20,915 nt of DNA from an uncultured Lachnoanaerobaculum sp. (GCF_938015485.1 NZ_CALLVU010000070.1:1-20915); one strand, 5' to 3'. Positions 1 to 9,084 are shown, counted from the stretch's first letter. Notes: a model not told the origin generated them from the letters alone. Made by a program: numbers and translations.

Positions 1-2
1 AT

Positions 3-743
3 TCAAAGATAGCAGCCGACAGAGCCGGAGACAGAAACAGAAGAACCGGCGGTGCCAGCGGTGGCGGTAACTCTTCATCAGGTAGAGGAAGTAAACTTTT
101 GACACCGGGAGAGAAGTCACAACAAAACACAGCTATCAATGAAAACAGTAATACAAGAGCATTCGTACTTGGAGTAGATGGTAACTGGGAAATTAACCCT
201 GTAACAGGCGGATGGTCATTCTTACTTAACGGTGGAACGCCTATCAATGATATGTGGGGTATGATCACATTTGATGACTACACAGGTAAGAAGGTATCAC
301 GTTGGTATTACTTTGACGGACGCTCAACAATGGCAACAGGTTGGGTATATGACTCAAAGAACGGTAACTGGTACTATATGAATACAACACCGGGTCCTGA
401 GCTTGGCCAGATGGTATTAGGTTGGGTAAAGGATGAAAAGACAAATAAGTGGTATTACATGAATGATAATACAGGTATCCTTAAGACAGGATGGCATAAA
501 GATCCGCAGGACGGAAGATGGTACTATCTGAATTCAAACGGTGAGATGCTTGTCGGATGGCAAAAGATTGACGGAAAGTGGTATTACTTTAATACCAATA
601 CTCCGCAAAATACTTACACATGGGATGCCAATGCTTTCAAGTGGAACTACTTGAACAATAGTGTAAGACCATTTGGATCAATGTATGCAGGAGAGAAGAC
701 TCCCGATGGATACAATGTAGATGCAAACGGTGCTTGGAATTAA
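3..743 (+). CDS. Secreted cell-wall-binding repeat protein, 3' end only
   Basis: The frame is open to the left edge, so this is the C-terminal part of a longer gene; the first full codon is at base 3 and the stop is TAA at 741-743. An internal TTG at 99 is not a credible start because the reading frame continues unbroken upstream in a Gly/Ser/Arg-rich linker. After the linker come about six aromatic repeats of the W-Y-Y/G-W type (for example GWVKDEKTNKWYYMND and GWQKIDGKWYYFN), the pattern of the choline/cell-wall-binding repeat family (CW_binding_1, PF01473), and then a TPDGYNVDANGAWN tail. Linker, repeats and tail match the end of the next gene, so the two are tandem paralogues. The role inferred is non-covalent attachment of a surface protein to the wall. 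The next gene starts 17 bases downstream, so the two are probably cotranscribed. The N-terminal function cannot be seen. Confidence 0.9.
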   Translation, partial: SKIAADRAGDRNRRTGGASGGGNSSSGRGSKLLTPGEKSQQNTAINENSNTRAFVLGVDGNWEINPVTGGWSFLLNGGTPINDMWGMITFDDYTGKKVSRWYYFDGRSTMATGWVYDSKNGNWYYMNTTPGPELGQMVLGWVKDEKTNKWYYMNDNTGILKTGWHKDPQDGRWYYLNSNGEMLVGWQKIDGKWYYFNTNTPQNTYTWDANAFKWNYLNNSVRPFGSMYAGEKTPDGYNVDANGAWN

Positions 744-760
744 GTGACATAGGAGAAAGA

Positions 761-3700
761 ATGAAAAGAAAGACAATAAAAGCAAAATTGGCTGCCGTAT
801 TGTCTGCCGGCATGGTATTTACCATGCTGGCACCGGCAATGCCGGCATATGCTGCAGATGTAACTATAACATTTGATTTTGATAAAAACACACCTTCATT
901 GGATCCTGCTACTGAGCATAAAATTACTGTTAGTGGTCCATTAGGTAGCCCTATAAATACTACTACAGCAGGTCTTCAGACAGGTACAAATGGTGTTTTG
1001 CTTCCATGGGGAAATGGAACTACTTATCCGACACAGTCAGACGGCACCGGATATACAGGAACAGTTGGTGGAAAAATATGGGGAAAGGATTTAACAGGAC
1101 TGGTAGATGGACTGGATTTGGTTGGGTATAAGATAAGTGAATTCAGGAAAGCACCAGGTGTTGGTGACTTTCCCAGAAGTAAGCTAGATAGTGGAAGATA
1201 TCAAGCTGCAACTTATTATGCGACTCTTGTACCTGACGAGAATGTTACATCAGCAATGAAATTAGATATAAAACATTTACCGGATACAACTGATCCTGAT
1301 ACAACCTATTTTCCTGTACCGGCTGGTACTCCTAAAGAGCATAAAGTAATGTATGAGGTTTTTACAACACCTTATACAATACCGGGATATGATATACAAA
1401 GCTTAAAGGTCTCAGGTCCGGGCGTTGAAAGTGTGGCTAAACAGATTGAAAAAACATTATCCGGTACAGAATTAAACATAGGTTCACCTTATACGCTAAA
1501 ATTTCTGACTACAAATAAAGATGTTAATATTGAGTATAGATATAAAGTTAACAATGATAAATTTTCGTTAAAGGTGGTTGATAAAATATGGGATTATACA
1601 GGTAGTATAACCAATCCTGTTCGTGGTACTGTAAAGTCTCAGAATCAAAGGGCTATTCCTACGGTTTCAAACCAGAAGGTACTTACATCTGTTGACGCTG
1701 CTGACATAAAAGCAAATAGTAAATATGTTAATATAGCATCTTCTGCTTCAAGTACTCCAAGCAGATATATACTTGATCCTGTAAATCCTGTGACCATTAC
1801 ATATGATTGGGGAGTTCCAAATGCTACAACAGGAAGGTTTACGCTGGATAAAACCGGTGATGATTTTAATCTTACTAATCCGGATCCAAACAAGAAACCT
1901 CTTGATACAATAATACCGGCAAAAGATGATACCAATTATCAAAGTATAAAGGTTGGTAATGCTGCCAGTGGATATAAAATTACCGGACAGATTCCAAACC
2001 AAGGGGTAACAGTAACATATAACTACTATGAGAATCCAGCTTATTATAAAGTTATAAATGTACAATATGTTGATAATGAGGGAAAGAATATATTTGATAA
2101 AGTGAAGGAAGCCAATCCTAATGCGTTTACGGATATTTCAACAGTTTTGCCTCCAGCTGAGCCGGCCATTGGTGTAATGTATACAGATGGTGATAATGTA
2201 TATATGAGAGTAGATGTTTCAAATAAGGATTATGATATTCCTGTTCCGGTATTAGACAATTATATCAGTACAGGAACGGATGTGAATAAACTACCAACCA
2301 TAAAAACTGATAATATTGCAGACTTTAGAAGCTCATATTTATATAAATATTTAAATACTTCTCCTGCACATTATGATCAAACAGAACCTAATGCAAATGA
2401 AGCCGGATGGTCTGATACTAATCCTAAATACACTATAAGTATTGACAAAAATGGAGATAATACACCGGACTCACCTGATAAAGATGCAAATTTAGTTATA
2501 ACATACACAATTGATTCAACAAAGGTAGCAAATGTGGTAGCTTCAAGTGTAGGAACAGGAAAAATTTTAGTTGATAAAGGTCTGGCAACAGAACATGAAT
2601 ATGGAACCGGTAATAAAGATATAAAGCAGTTGGAAAGAAAAAACAGTTCCCTTTCAAACCACTATTCATTGGAAATTCAAGAGTCAGATTTGCCAACTCC
2701 TGAACCTGCAGTTGGATACAGATTTGTAGGATGGAAATATAACGGTGTTGATATTACATCATTTCCTGCTACTATAAATGTTCCAAACTCAACTAACAGT
2801 GCATCTATTATTGCAACATTTGATAAGAATATAGACCAGTGGAATGTTTATACACTTAAAGAAGGTAACAATCATGTTGAAATAGTTAATGGAGATGAAT
2901 CTACAGCCACAACAGAGAATGTAAATGCCGGAGGTTCATCATTGACATACATTCCATTTAGTGCATTAGATAACTTTACTCAAGGCACAGCTATTATTGT
3001 AGATCCGGGATATACAGCTACATGGTATTATAGACACTATGACAATATAGAGAGAAAGTATAAGTATGATGAGTTGAGTCCAACAACAGATATAAGAAAC
3101 ATGAATGGTGAAACATTTGTAGTATTTGCTTATAACACTCCATTTGCAACACCATACACACCTATAGCTACAGGTAAGATTGATAATAAAGGAAAACCTA
3201 TAATTACTGTAGATACTCAATTACCTTCTACAATGGATTCCAGATTGAACTATATTGTTACAGATGCTGACGGAAATGTAGTTGCAGTTTTATCCGGTGC
3301 TGAAATAATGACAAATGGTGGAAATATTACAGGTGATTTCCTTACACCCGGAAATACATATAATGTTGCTACAGCACTTTCTACAACACCGATAACCGTG
3401 GGATCTCCTATTTCTACAAGAGTAACCGGTGTAAGTACGACTAGTACAACACAAATTCCTGTATCACCTACACCAATGGTTACAGAGGATTATTCAAATC
3501 CCGGTAGAGCAAGTATCACAATAACACCTACAGCACCTAATACAGAGTATGCATTAGTGGACAACAATGGAAATGTTGTTTATCCTTTTACAACTCCTAC
3601 AAATGATTCAAATGGAGTTGGAATAGTAACATTTGGGAACTTAGATCCGGGAACCACATATCATATTGTACCAAGACCGTTAGGAAGTAGTGATACACCA

Positions 3701-5596
3701 GCAACAAGACAAGCTGTGGGTGCAGATTTACCTGTAGCTACAAATAATTTTGGTTTAAGTGTAAATACATTTGATATAACTGTGGTTGGAAGTAACAGCC
3801 AATTACCTACTATGTATAAATTAGGAACTGCTGATGTAACGCTTTCTCCGACAGATAATATCAATGATATACTAAGAGGAGTTACGCCGGGAACACATGT
3901 AGAGATAGTTGCATTTCCTCTTAATAATAATTCAAATACATTTAGAGAGTGGAAGGTTGTAAATGGAGATTTCCCAGGAACAACTAATGCTAGAATATCT
4001 TTCACAATGCCGAATAAACCTGTAAAAATTCAGGCAATGTATGATGTAGCAGGCTTATACTGGGATGATAATATATATAATGATAATATAGGCTCAGGTA
4101 AACATATTGGTGTAATAAATCCTGTTATTTTGGATACAGGTAGATTTAGAGTTGTTATTGATAAGAATAGTGTAAATAATCCACTTAAGACACTTGTGTC
4201 AGATACGCTTACAGATCACTATCACCCAATGTTTGCAATGACTGCAAAGGTACAGAAGTTGAATGCTTTAACAAATGTATGGGAAGATTATTTTGGTGAT
4301 ATTGATCTCGATACAACTGTTGAGACAGGTGCCTTATTGTCAACCAGAGATTACGTACTACATGAGGTTGCAACAGGTTCAAATGCTGTCACTGCATTAA
4401 ATGGAGATTATGAGAATCCTTCAGCAACATATCCTGGACAGTTTAATGTAACTTTGAAATCTGGAAATACCTATATATTTGGTTATACAACACCTGCAAT
4501 ATATAAAATCAAGGTAAGAGATAATAGAGATAGTGATCTTATAACAACTCTTACTCTTAGATCTACAGAGACAGTGCAAGATAAGGCAAATTTATACTCA
4601 CATAAGATAAGCTTGGATTATATTGATAACAATGGTATAACATGGCATTATGAAGGGTTGAGTACAGACAAAGATGTCTATCAAGAATATGACCCTACAC
4701 TAAGAGTGACCTCAGATGAAACAGTTTATGTGTTTTATTCAAATGACAAAACTGAAAGACTAAAAGCTGAAAGGGACTTAAATTCTGCAGTGAATACAGC
4801 AAGAAATAATTTAAATAATTATGATGCACCTTCACAGGCATTGTTATTAGCGCAGTTGGCTGATGCTCAGGCGGTAATAGATAGGATAAATAGAAAGTCA
4901 TCGACATCTGAATTAGAGGCTGCGCTAGACGCATTAAACAATCTTATTGCTATACTACAGCCAAGAAGAACCTCTGGTAGCGGATCTTCAGGCGGCGGTG
5001 GAGGCCGTGGCGGTTCAGGTGCTGCAGGCAAATCAAAGACCCTCGGTGCACAGACACCTATCGCTGTAGGAATTGGCGGAAACTGGGAACTTATAAATCC
5101 TGAAGAGGCGAAAAATAATCTTGATAATTCAAAGTGGATTTTTAAGTTAAACAGCGGAGAGAGAGTTACAGGCTGGCAGAAGTTAAGCTACACCTATGAG
5201 GGAAGAACCAAGGAAGAATGGTATCACTTTGAAGAGGACGGTATCATGGACAGCGGATGGTTTTTAGACAGAGCGACAAATAAGTGGTACTACCTTTCAA
5301 TGAACCATGACGGATTCTTTGGAGAGATGATAAAGGGATGGCATCATGATCCTGATGACGGCAGATGGTATTTCCTTGACAGAGCCGACGGACATATGCA
5401 TATCTCATGGGATAAGATTGACGGAAATTGGTATTACTTCAATCCGAATCCGCCTGCTCAGACATGGTTCTTTGACAACAGCACAGGTCGTTGGAACTAT
5501 GGCGACAACAAAGACATAAGGACTTTAGGTTCTATGTTCATAAATGAAGATACTCCGGACGGATTTCATGTGAATGACACCGGAGCGTGGAAATAA
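761..5596 (+). CDS. Giant secreted surface protein with C-terminal cell-wall-binding repeats
   Basis: The start is ATG 761, with AGGAG at 751-755; an in-frame TTG at 734 lies inside the previous gene and has no good ribosome binding site. The product is 1611 residues. Residues 1-31 are a clear signal peptide ending in AYA. The long middle is Thr/Asn/Asp-rich and beta-like. It includes segments with the YRFVGW...ATF pattern (about 652-690) and FREWKV...MYD pattern (about 1061-1097) seen in extracellular bacterial repeat domains. A charged helical stretch at about 1328-1400 may be a coiled coil or FIVAR-like stalk. A Gly/Ser/Arg linker (about 1402-1426) leads to wall-binding repeats (about 1430-1611) ending in TPDGFHVNDTGAWK. 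There is no LPXTG sorting signal, so attachment is by the repeats. The likely role is adhesion or surface display; no enzymatic motif was recognised. The gene follows a paralogue with the same C-terminus and is closed by a terminator. Confidence 0.9.
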   Translation: MKRKTIKAKLAAVLSAGMVFTMLAPAMPAYAADVTITFDFDKNTPSLDPATEHKITVSGPLGSPINTTTAGLQTGTNGVLLPWGNGTTYPTQSDGTGYTGTVGGKIWGKDLTGLVDGLDLVGYKISEFRKAPGVGDFPRSKLDSGRYQAATYYATLVPDENVTSAMKLDIKHLPDTTDPDTTYFPVPAGTPKEHKVMYEVFTTPYTIPGYDIQSLKVSGPGVESVAKQIEKTLSGTELNIGSPYTLKFLTTNKDVNIEYRYKVNNDKFSLKVVDKIWDYTGSITNPVRGTVKSQNQRAIPTVSNQKVLTSVDAADIKANSKYVNIASSASSTPSRYILDPVNPVTITYDWGVPNATTGRFTLDKTGDDFNLTNPDPNKKPLDTIIPAKDDTNYQSIKVGNAASGYKITGQIPNQGVTVTYNYYENPAYYKVINVQYVDNEGKNIFDKVKEANPNAFTDISTVLPPAEPAIGVMYTDGDNVYMRVDVSNKDYDIPVPVLDNYISTGTDVNKLPTIKTDNIADFRSSYLYKYLNTSPAHYDQTEPNANEAGWSDTNPKYTISIDKNGDNTPDSPDKDANLVITYTIDSTKVANVVASSVGTGKILVDKGLATEHEYGTGNKDIKQLERKNSSLSNHYSLEIQESDLPTPEPAVGYRFVGWKYNGVDITSFPATINVPNSTNSASIIATFDKNIDQWNVYTLKEGNNHVEIVNGDESTATTENVNAGGSSLTYIPFSALDNFTQGTAIIVDPGYTATWYYRHYDNIERKYKYDELSPTTDIRNMNGETFVVFAYNTPFATPYTPIATGKIDNKGKPIITVDTQLPSTMDSRLNYIVTDADGNVVAVLSGAEIMTNGGNITGDFLTPGNTYNVATALSTTPITVGSPISTRVTGVSTTSTTQIPVSPTPMVTEDYSNPGRASITITPTAPNTEYALVDNNGNVVYPFTTPTNDSNGVGIVTFGNLDPGTTYHIVPRPLGSSDTPATRQAVGADLPVATNNFGLSVNTFDITVVGSNSQLPTMYKLGTADVTLSPTDNINDILRGVTPGTHVEIVAFPLNNNSNTFREWKVVNGDFPGTTNARISFTMPNKPVKIQAMYDVAGLYWDDNIYNDNIGSGKHIGVINPVILDTGRFRVVIDKNSVNNPLKTLVSDTLTDHYHPMFAMTAKVQKLNALTNVWEDYFGDIDLDTTVETGALLSTRDYVLHEVATGSNAVTALNGDYENPSATYPGQFNVTLKSGNTYIFGYTTPAIYKIKVRDNRDSDLITTLTLRSTETVQDKANLYSHKISLDYIDNNGITWHYEGLSTDKDVYQEYDPTLRVTSDETVYVFYSNDKTERLKAERDLNSAVNTARNNLNNYDAPSQALLLAQLADAQAVIDRINRKSSTSELEAALDALNNLIAILQPRRTSGSGSSGGGGGRGGSGAAGKSKTLGAQTPIAVGIGGNWELINPEEAKNNLDNSKWIFKLNSGERVTGWQKLSYTYEGRTKEEWYHFEEDGIMDSGWFLDRATNKWYYLSMNHDGFFGEMIKGWHHDPDDGRWYFLDRADGHMHISWDKIDGNWYYFNPNPPAQTWFFDNSTGRWNYGDNKDIRTLGSMFINEDTPDGFHVNDTGAWK

Positions 5597-5631
5597 AATT
5601 CCACAATCAAACTACCTAAAAATTATTGCCC

Positions 5632-5664
5632 ATGGCGTCCCGAGAAATCGGGGCGTCATTTTTT
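5632..5664 (+). terminator. Intrinsic terminator after the giant surface protein gene
   Basis: A 12-bp stem (5632-5643 with 5648-5659, two G-U pairs) is capped by a GAAA tetraloop and followed by a run of six T. It separates the surface protein genes from the asparaginase gene. Confidence 0.9.
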
Positions 5665-5729
5665 GTAATCAATAATACTTGTTTTTTTATCTGTTTGACT
5701 GTATTCTTATATACTGACAAGGAGAGAAT

Positions 5730-6740
5730 ATGAAGAAGATTTTAGTGATTGGAACCGGCGGTACTATTGCGTCAAAACAGATGGGAGAAGGACTTTCTCC
5801 GGCACTTAGCGCACCGGAGATTTTGACATATGTACCTGAGGTGGAAAAGCTTTGTGAAATAGATGTGCTTCAAATCTGCAATATTGATTCGACCAATATT
5901 ACACCTAAGATTTGGATAGATATTGCAGGCACAATAAAGAAAAATTATGACTTTTATGACGGATTTGTGATATTGCACGGAACGGATACTATGGCATACA
6001 CATCGGCGGCACTGAGTTATATGATACAGAACTCAAGAAAGCCTATAGTAATAACGGGAGCACAAAAGCCGATAAATATAGACGGTACGGATGCAAAGGT
6101 CAATTTAAGAGATAGTATACTCTATGCCTGTGACGATTACTCCCAAAATATAGTATTGGTATTTGACGGGAATGTTATCGCAGGTACAAGGGCAAAGAAG
6201 ATGATGGCAAGATCATTTAATGCATTCAACAGTGTGAACTTTCCGATACTTGCAAGAATACAGGAAAAACATATCATAAGGTATATTCCTTATATACCTA
6301 TGAGAGAGAGGGTAAGGTTCTTCCTTGATCTTAATGATTCCGTATGTGTACTTAAGGTAATTCCGGGAATGAGAGAAGGTATGCTTGAGTACCTTTTTGA
6401 AAATTATGACTGCATCGTAATAGAAAGTTTCGGAGTGGGAGGTATCCCAGACAATGTACTTGAAAAGTTCTATGCTGAGATGGAAAAGTGGCAAAAGATG
6501 GGTAAGTTTATTGTGATGGCTACTCAGGTGGTCAACGAGGGCTCCAACATGGAAATCTATCAGGTAGGACAAAAAGTAAAGAAAGATTTTAACCTTATTG
6601 AAGCTTATGACATGACACTTGAAGCTACCGTTACAAAGATGATGGTATTATTGAAAAGATACACATCCTATTCAGATCTTAGAAGAGCATTTTATACAGA
6701 AATAAATTATGATATACTATGCGCTTTTGAAATCATATAA
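5730..6740 (+). CDS. ansA: Type I L-asparaginase
   Basis: Hydrolyses L-asparagine to aspartate and ammonia in the cytoplasm. ATG 5730 is preceded by AAGGAG at 5719-5724. The product has 336 residues, the usual length for the bacterial type I (cytoplasmic) family, and no signal peptide. The first active-site motif GTGGTIAS is at residues 8-15, with Thr12 the expected nucleophile. The second, HGTDTMAYT, is at 83-91, with Thr85 and Asp86 the expected partners. A GTRAKK segment near 152-157 holds the expected catalytic Lys. The C-terminal part keeps the family's QVVNEGSNMEIYQVG-like segment. It stands alone between the terminator at 5632-5664 and the next gene; no strong promoter was recognised upstream. 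The family assignment is firm. The type I subgroup is inferred from the lack of a signal peptide and overall similarity to AnsA. Confidence 0.93.
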   Translation: MKKILVIGTGGTIASKQMGEGLSPALSAPEILTYVPEVEKLCEIDVLQICNIDSTNITPKIWIDIAGTIKKNYDFYDGFVILHGTDTMAYTSAALSYMIQNSRKPIVITGAQKPINIDGTDAKVNLRDSILYACDDYSQNIVLVFDGNVIAGTRAKKMMARSFNAFNSVNFPILARIQEKHIIRYIPYIPMRERVRFFLDLNDSVCVLKVIPGMREGMLEYLFENYDCIVIESFGVGGIPDNVLEKFYAEMEKWQKMGKFIVMATQVVNEGSNMEIYQVGQKVKKDFNLIEAYDMTLEATVTKMMVLLKRYTSYSDLRRAFYTEINYDILCAFEII

Positions 6741-6760
6741 TAGTATACATAATCTTTCTA

Positions 6761-6790
6761 TTGTGTATAGCTGTAAAGATGTGTTAATAT
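6761..6790 (+). promoter_or_regulatory. Possible promoter of the first CAP-domain gene
   Basis: TTGTGT (6761-6766), an 18-base spacer and TAATAT (6785-6790) lie 35 bases upstream of ATG 6825. It is a modest match to the sigma-A consensus in AT-rich DNA. Confidence 0.35.
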
Positions 6791-6824
6791 ATTCTTATAA
6801 ATTACGAAAGATTTGGAGTTGGCT

Positions 6825-8093
6825 ATGAGTTTGAGCAAGAAGATCTTGGGACTTATTTTAGTTTTTTTGACAAGTTGTTTTTTGTCGTTGGTTGCACTGG
6901 CGGATCCTTTGGTACAGGGTTGGCAAAAAGATGAAAGAGGATGGTGGTATGTGCAGGTTGACGGTTCATACCCAAGTGATTCTTGGCAGAATTTGGACAA
7001 CAAGTGGTATTATTTTGATGACAACGGATACATGGTAGAGGACTCATGGGTGGACAACTACTATGTCGGATCTGACGGAGCTATGCTTGTCAGTTCAAGG
7101 ACTCCTGACGGACAATATGTGCGTGAAAACGGAGAAAAAATAGAGGAGTCAAAATCCGCCAATCAAAAGAGTATTGTAAGCAATATACAAAAGCCTACCG
7201 ACGATGAAGATGAACTTAAAAATTTGGTAGGTCCGGGAGTGGAGAGTGAAAATACTGAAAGTACACAGGCACAAAATCCGGACACAAGTAGTATTGATAA
7301 TAATGACTCAAAAAACGGTCCTGTAGCTGCTACAGAAAATAATATAGGACCTGTTGCAGATACGGACAAGGTTTCAAAGAATGTTTCACCTGATATTGAT
7401 AATCAAAGCGGTAAACAGCCTGAGAATAATGAACAAAATACAAATAAGCCGTCCAATCAGGTGGTACCGGGCGGTGGAGTCGTTACGAATCCTATGACCA
7501 CGGTTATATCAAATAACAATACAGGCGAGCAGGATAAAAGAACAAAGGTGGTAAATGAACTTAAAGAGCTTTCATTAAGCGATGAGGAGGCCAATCTTTA
7601 TTACCTTATAAATGAATACAGGGAAAGCCTGGGGCTGTCCAAATTGTCATTTTCAAAGTCTTTGACAAGTGTTGCCAGAGCTCATGTAAAGGATTCTCAT
7701 GACTATACTCCAAGGCTTCAGCTTGATGAGAGAGGTATACAGGGAAATTTGCACAGCTGGTCACATTTCGGCAATTGGAGCGGCGGTGCATATACTCCGG
7801 ATCACGCACACGCCGAAATAATGTGGGATAAGCCGAGAGAACTTACAAATTATAAAGGAAGCGGATATGAGATTTCAGTATATCACAGTATAGGTATAGA
7901 CCCGCAGCTTGCTCTTGACCTTTGGAAGAGTTCACCGGGACACAACGCCGTTATTATCGGTGAAGGCGACTGGTCGTTTATAAAGACTGTAGGTGTGGCA
8001 ATGGATAAGAACTATTCACATGTATGGTTCGGCGGAGACAAGGACCCTGCAGGCTATTACGATGTGGAGGGATATGAGGTGGTACATCCGTAA
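6825..8093 (+). CDS. Secreted cell-wall-binding protein with C-terminal CAP (SCP/PR1) domain
   Basis: The start chosen is ATG 6825, with GGAG at 6815-6818; an in-frame TTG at 6813 has no site of its own. The product has 422 residues. A signal peptide of about 26 residues ends in ALA. Next come two or three aromatic wall-binding repeats (GWQKDERGWWYVQVDGSY, KWYYFDDNGYM), closed by a TPDGQYVRENG tail. A low-complexity Asn/Ser/Glu/Pro linker runs from about residue 105 to 245. A CAP-superfamily domain starts at about 251; its recognisable pieces are LYYLINEYRESLGL, the LHSWSHFGNW segment, HAEIMW and SSPGHNAVIIGE, which supply the conserved His and Glu residues of the CAP cavity. The protein is exported and wall-attached. 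The biochemical activity of bacterial CAP domains is not settled, so none is assigned. It appears monocistronic. Confidence 0.88.
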   Translation: MSLSKKILGLILVFLTSCFLSLVALADPLVQGWQKDERGWWYVQVDGSYPSDSWQNLDNKWYYFDDNGYMVEDSWVDNYYVGSDGAMLVSSRTPDGQYVRENGEKIEESKSANQKSIVSNIQKPTDDEDELKNLVGPGVESENTESTQAQNPDTSSIDNNDSKNGPVAATENNIGPVADTDKVSKNVSPDIDNQSGKQPENNEQNTNKPSNQVVPGGGVVTNPMTTVISNNNTGEQDKRTKVVNELKELSLSDEEANLYYLINEYRESLGLSKLSFSKSLTSVARAHVKDSHDYTPRLQLDERGIQGNLHSWSHFGNWSGGAYTPDHAHAEIMWDKPRELTNYKGSGYEISVYHSIGIDPQLALDLWKSSPGHNAVIIGEGDWSFIKTVGVAMDKNYSHVWFGGDKDPAGYYDVEGYEVVHP

Positions 8094-8107
8094 AAAATAA
8101 AAAACTG

Positions 8108-8136
8108 TTGACAACCGTTTTTAAAAATGATAGAAT
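8108..8136 (+). promoter_or_regulatory. Promoter of the infC-rpmI-rplT operon
   Basis: A perfect -35 box TTGACA (8108-8113), a 17-base spacer and a -10 box TAGAAT (8131-8136) sit 15 bases after the previous stop codon. Transcription should begin near 8143, giving a leader of about 180 nucleotides. Confidence 0.85.
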
Positions 8137-8290
8137 AACAAACGTTGAAAGAAAGCAGGTTCGCCTCACCAAGCACAATTGCGTGACTATGGTATATAAC
8201 GTTTGTTTATATCTGATAGATTGTGAATATATTTATCGATACAAGGTTATGATTATTTTTATGGGCGGATGGTTTTCTATCTGCCTTTTT
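8137..8290 (+). promoter_or_regulatory. Structured infC leader (L20-leader-like attenuator)
   Basis: A 10-bp perfect helix pairs 8137-8146 with 8198-8207 and encloses a branched region. Inside, GGT (8158-8160) can pair with ACC (8168-8170), displaying the loop TCGCCTC, and ACCA can pair with TGGT around the CAC/GTG hairpin. The transcript then meets an intrinsic terminator before infC. In Bacillus, ribosomal protein L20 represses this operon through such a leader by transcription attenuation. Assignment to that class is by position, structure and operon content, not by a sequence-model match. If transcription starts near 8143, the first few bases of the outer helix may be untranscribed. Confidence 0.65.
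8264..8290 (+). terminator. Attenuator terminator inside the infC leader
   Basis: A 9-bp stem (8264-8272 with 8277-8285, two G-U pairs) with a TTTT loop is followed by TTTTT. It lies downstream of the operon promoter and 31 bases before the infC start, so it must be bypassed for expression. Confidence 0.85.
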
Positions 8291-8321
8291 ATATTGGTAA
8301 AGAAAATGGAGGTATAAAGAC

Positions 8322-8831
8322 ATTAGCGAACAATTGATTAACGAACAGATAAAAGCTAAAGAGGTTCGTCTTATTTCATCAGAGGGTGAACAATTAGGTA
8401 TAGTTTCAATAAACGAAGCAAGAGATAAAGCAGAGGAAGCAGGTTTGGATTTGGTTCTTATTGCACCAACGGCAAAACCCCCTGTTTGTAAAATTATTGA
8501 TTATGGTAAATTCAGATATGAGCTTGCCAGAAAAGATAAGGAAGCAAAGAAGAAGCAAAAGACAATAGAAATAAAAGAGGTTCGTTTATCGCCGAATATT
8601 GACACTAATGATCTTAATACAAAAGTCGGTTCTGCCAGAAAATTCTTAGAAAAGGGAAACAAAGTTAAAGTCACTCTAAGATTCAGAGGTAGAGAGATGG
8701 CAAGAATGTTCAAGTCAAAGTATATTTTGGATGATTTTGCCGAGGCTCTTTCAGATGTGGCGACAATCGACAAACCTTCTAAGGCGGAAGGAAGAAGTTT
8801 GGTAATGTTTTTATCAGCAAAGAAGGCTTAA
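8322..8831 (+). CDS. infC: Translation initiation factor IF-3, AUU start
   Basis: Binds the 30S subunit and checks start-codon and initiator-tRNA pairing. The sequence carries the IF3 N-domain (INEQIKAKEVRLI, then CKIIDYGKFRYE), a Lys-rich linker and the C-domain (EVRLSPNIDTNDL, KVKVTLRFRGREM). Starting at ATT 8322 gives 169 residues beginning (M)SEQLINEQIKAKEV. GGAGG at 8308-8312 lies nine bases before this ATT, and no ATG or GTG lies at the right distance. A TTG at 8334 is in frame but 21 bases from the ribosome binding site. AUU initiation of infC is the known basis of IF3 autoregulation in Escherichia coli, so the start is plausible on both spacing and precedent. It is the first gene of the operon with rpmI 28 bases downstream, under the attenuated leader. 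Confidence 0.95.
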   Translation: MSEQLINEQIKAKEVRLISSEGEQLGIVSINEARDKAEEAGLDLVLIAPTAKPPVCKIIDYGKFRYELARKDKEAKKKQKTIEIKEVRLSPNIDTNDLNTKVGSARKFLEKGNKVKVTLRFRGREMARMFKSKYILDDFAEALSDVATIDKPSKAEGRSLVMFLSAKKA

Positions 8832-8859
8832 AGATATTGTAATAAAAGGAGGATTCATT

Positions 8860-9057
8860 ATGCCAAAGCTAAAGACAAGTAGAGCAGCAGCAAAGCGTTT
8901 TAAGAAAACAGGAACAGGTAAGCTTGTAAGAAACAAAGCTTATAAGTCACATATCTTAACTAAGAAGTCAACAAAGAGAAAAAGAAATCTTAGAAAAGAT
9001 ATCGTAACAGATGCAACAAATGCAAAGGTTATGAAGAAAATTTTACCATATCTATAA
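8860..9057 (+). CDS. rpmI: 50S ribosomal protein L35
   Basis: The product has 65 residues, starting MPKLKTSRAAAKRFKKTG, which is the family's typical N-terminus and length, and is very rich in Lys and Arg as expected for an rRNA-binding protein. ATG 8860 has GGAGG just upstream (about 8849-8853). It lies between infC and rplT, the conserved order of this operon across bacteria, and its expression should follow the leader attenuator upstream of infC. Confidence 0.97.
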   Translation: MPKLKTSRAAAKRFKKTGTGKLVRNKAYKSHILTKKSTKRKRNLRKDIVTDATNAKVMKKILPYL

Positions 9058-9084
9058 GTTGACAAAGGGTTAGGAGGTTTTTAA

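Noticed and set aside
3661..4005. A 114-codon open frame on the - strand inside the giant surface protein gene
   Set aside because: No start context and no recognisable features; expected by chance opposite a Thr/Asn-rich coding region.
5695..5715. Promoter TTGACT...TATACT upstream of ansA
   Set aside because: The boxes are individually good but only nine bases apart, too close to work together.
6743..6770. Terminator after the asparaginase gene (TATACATAA/TTGTGTATA hairpin)
   Set aside because: AT-only weak stem with no following T-run, and it overlaps the possible promoter of the next gene.
8108..8317. A 69-codon open frame starting at TTG between the CAP gene and infC
   Set aside because: It starts on the -35 box of the infC promoter, has no ribosome binding site, and overlaps the structured leader and attenuator.
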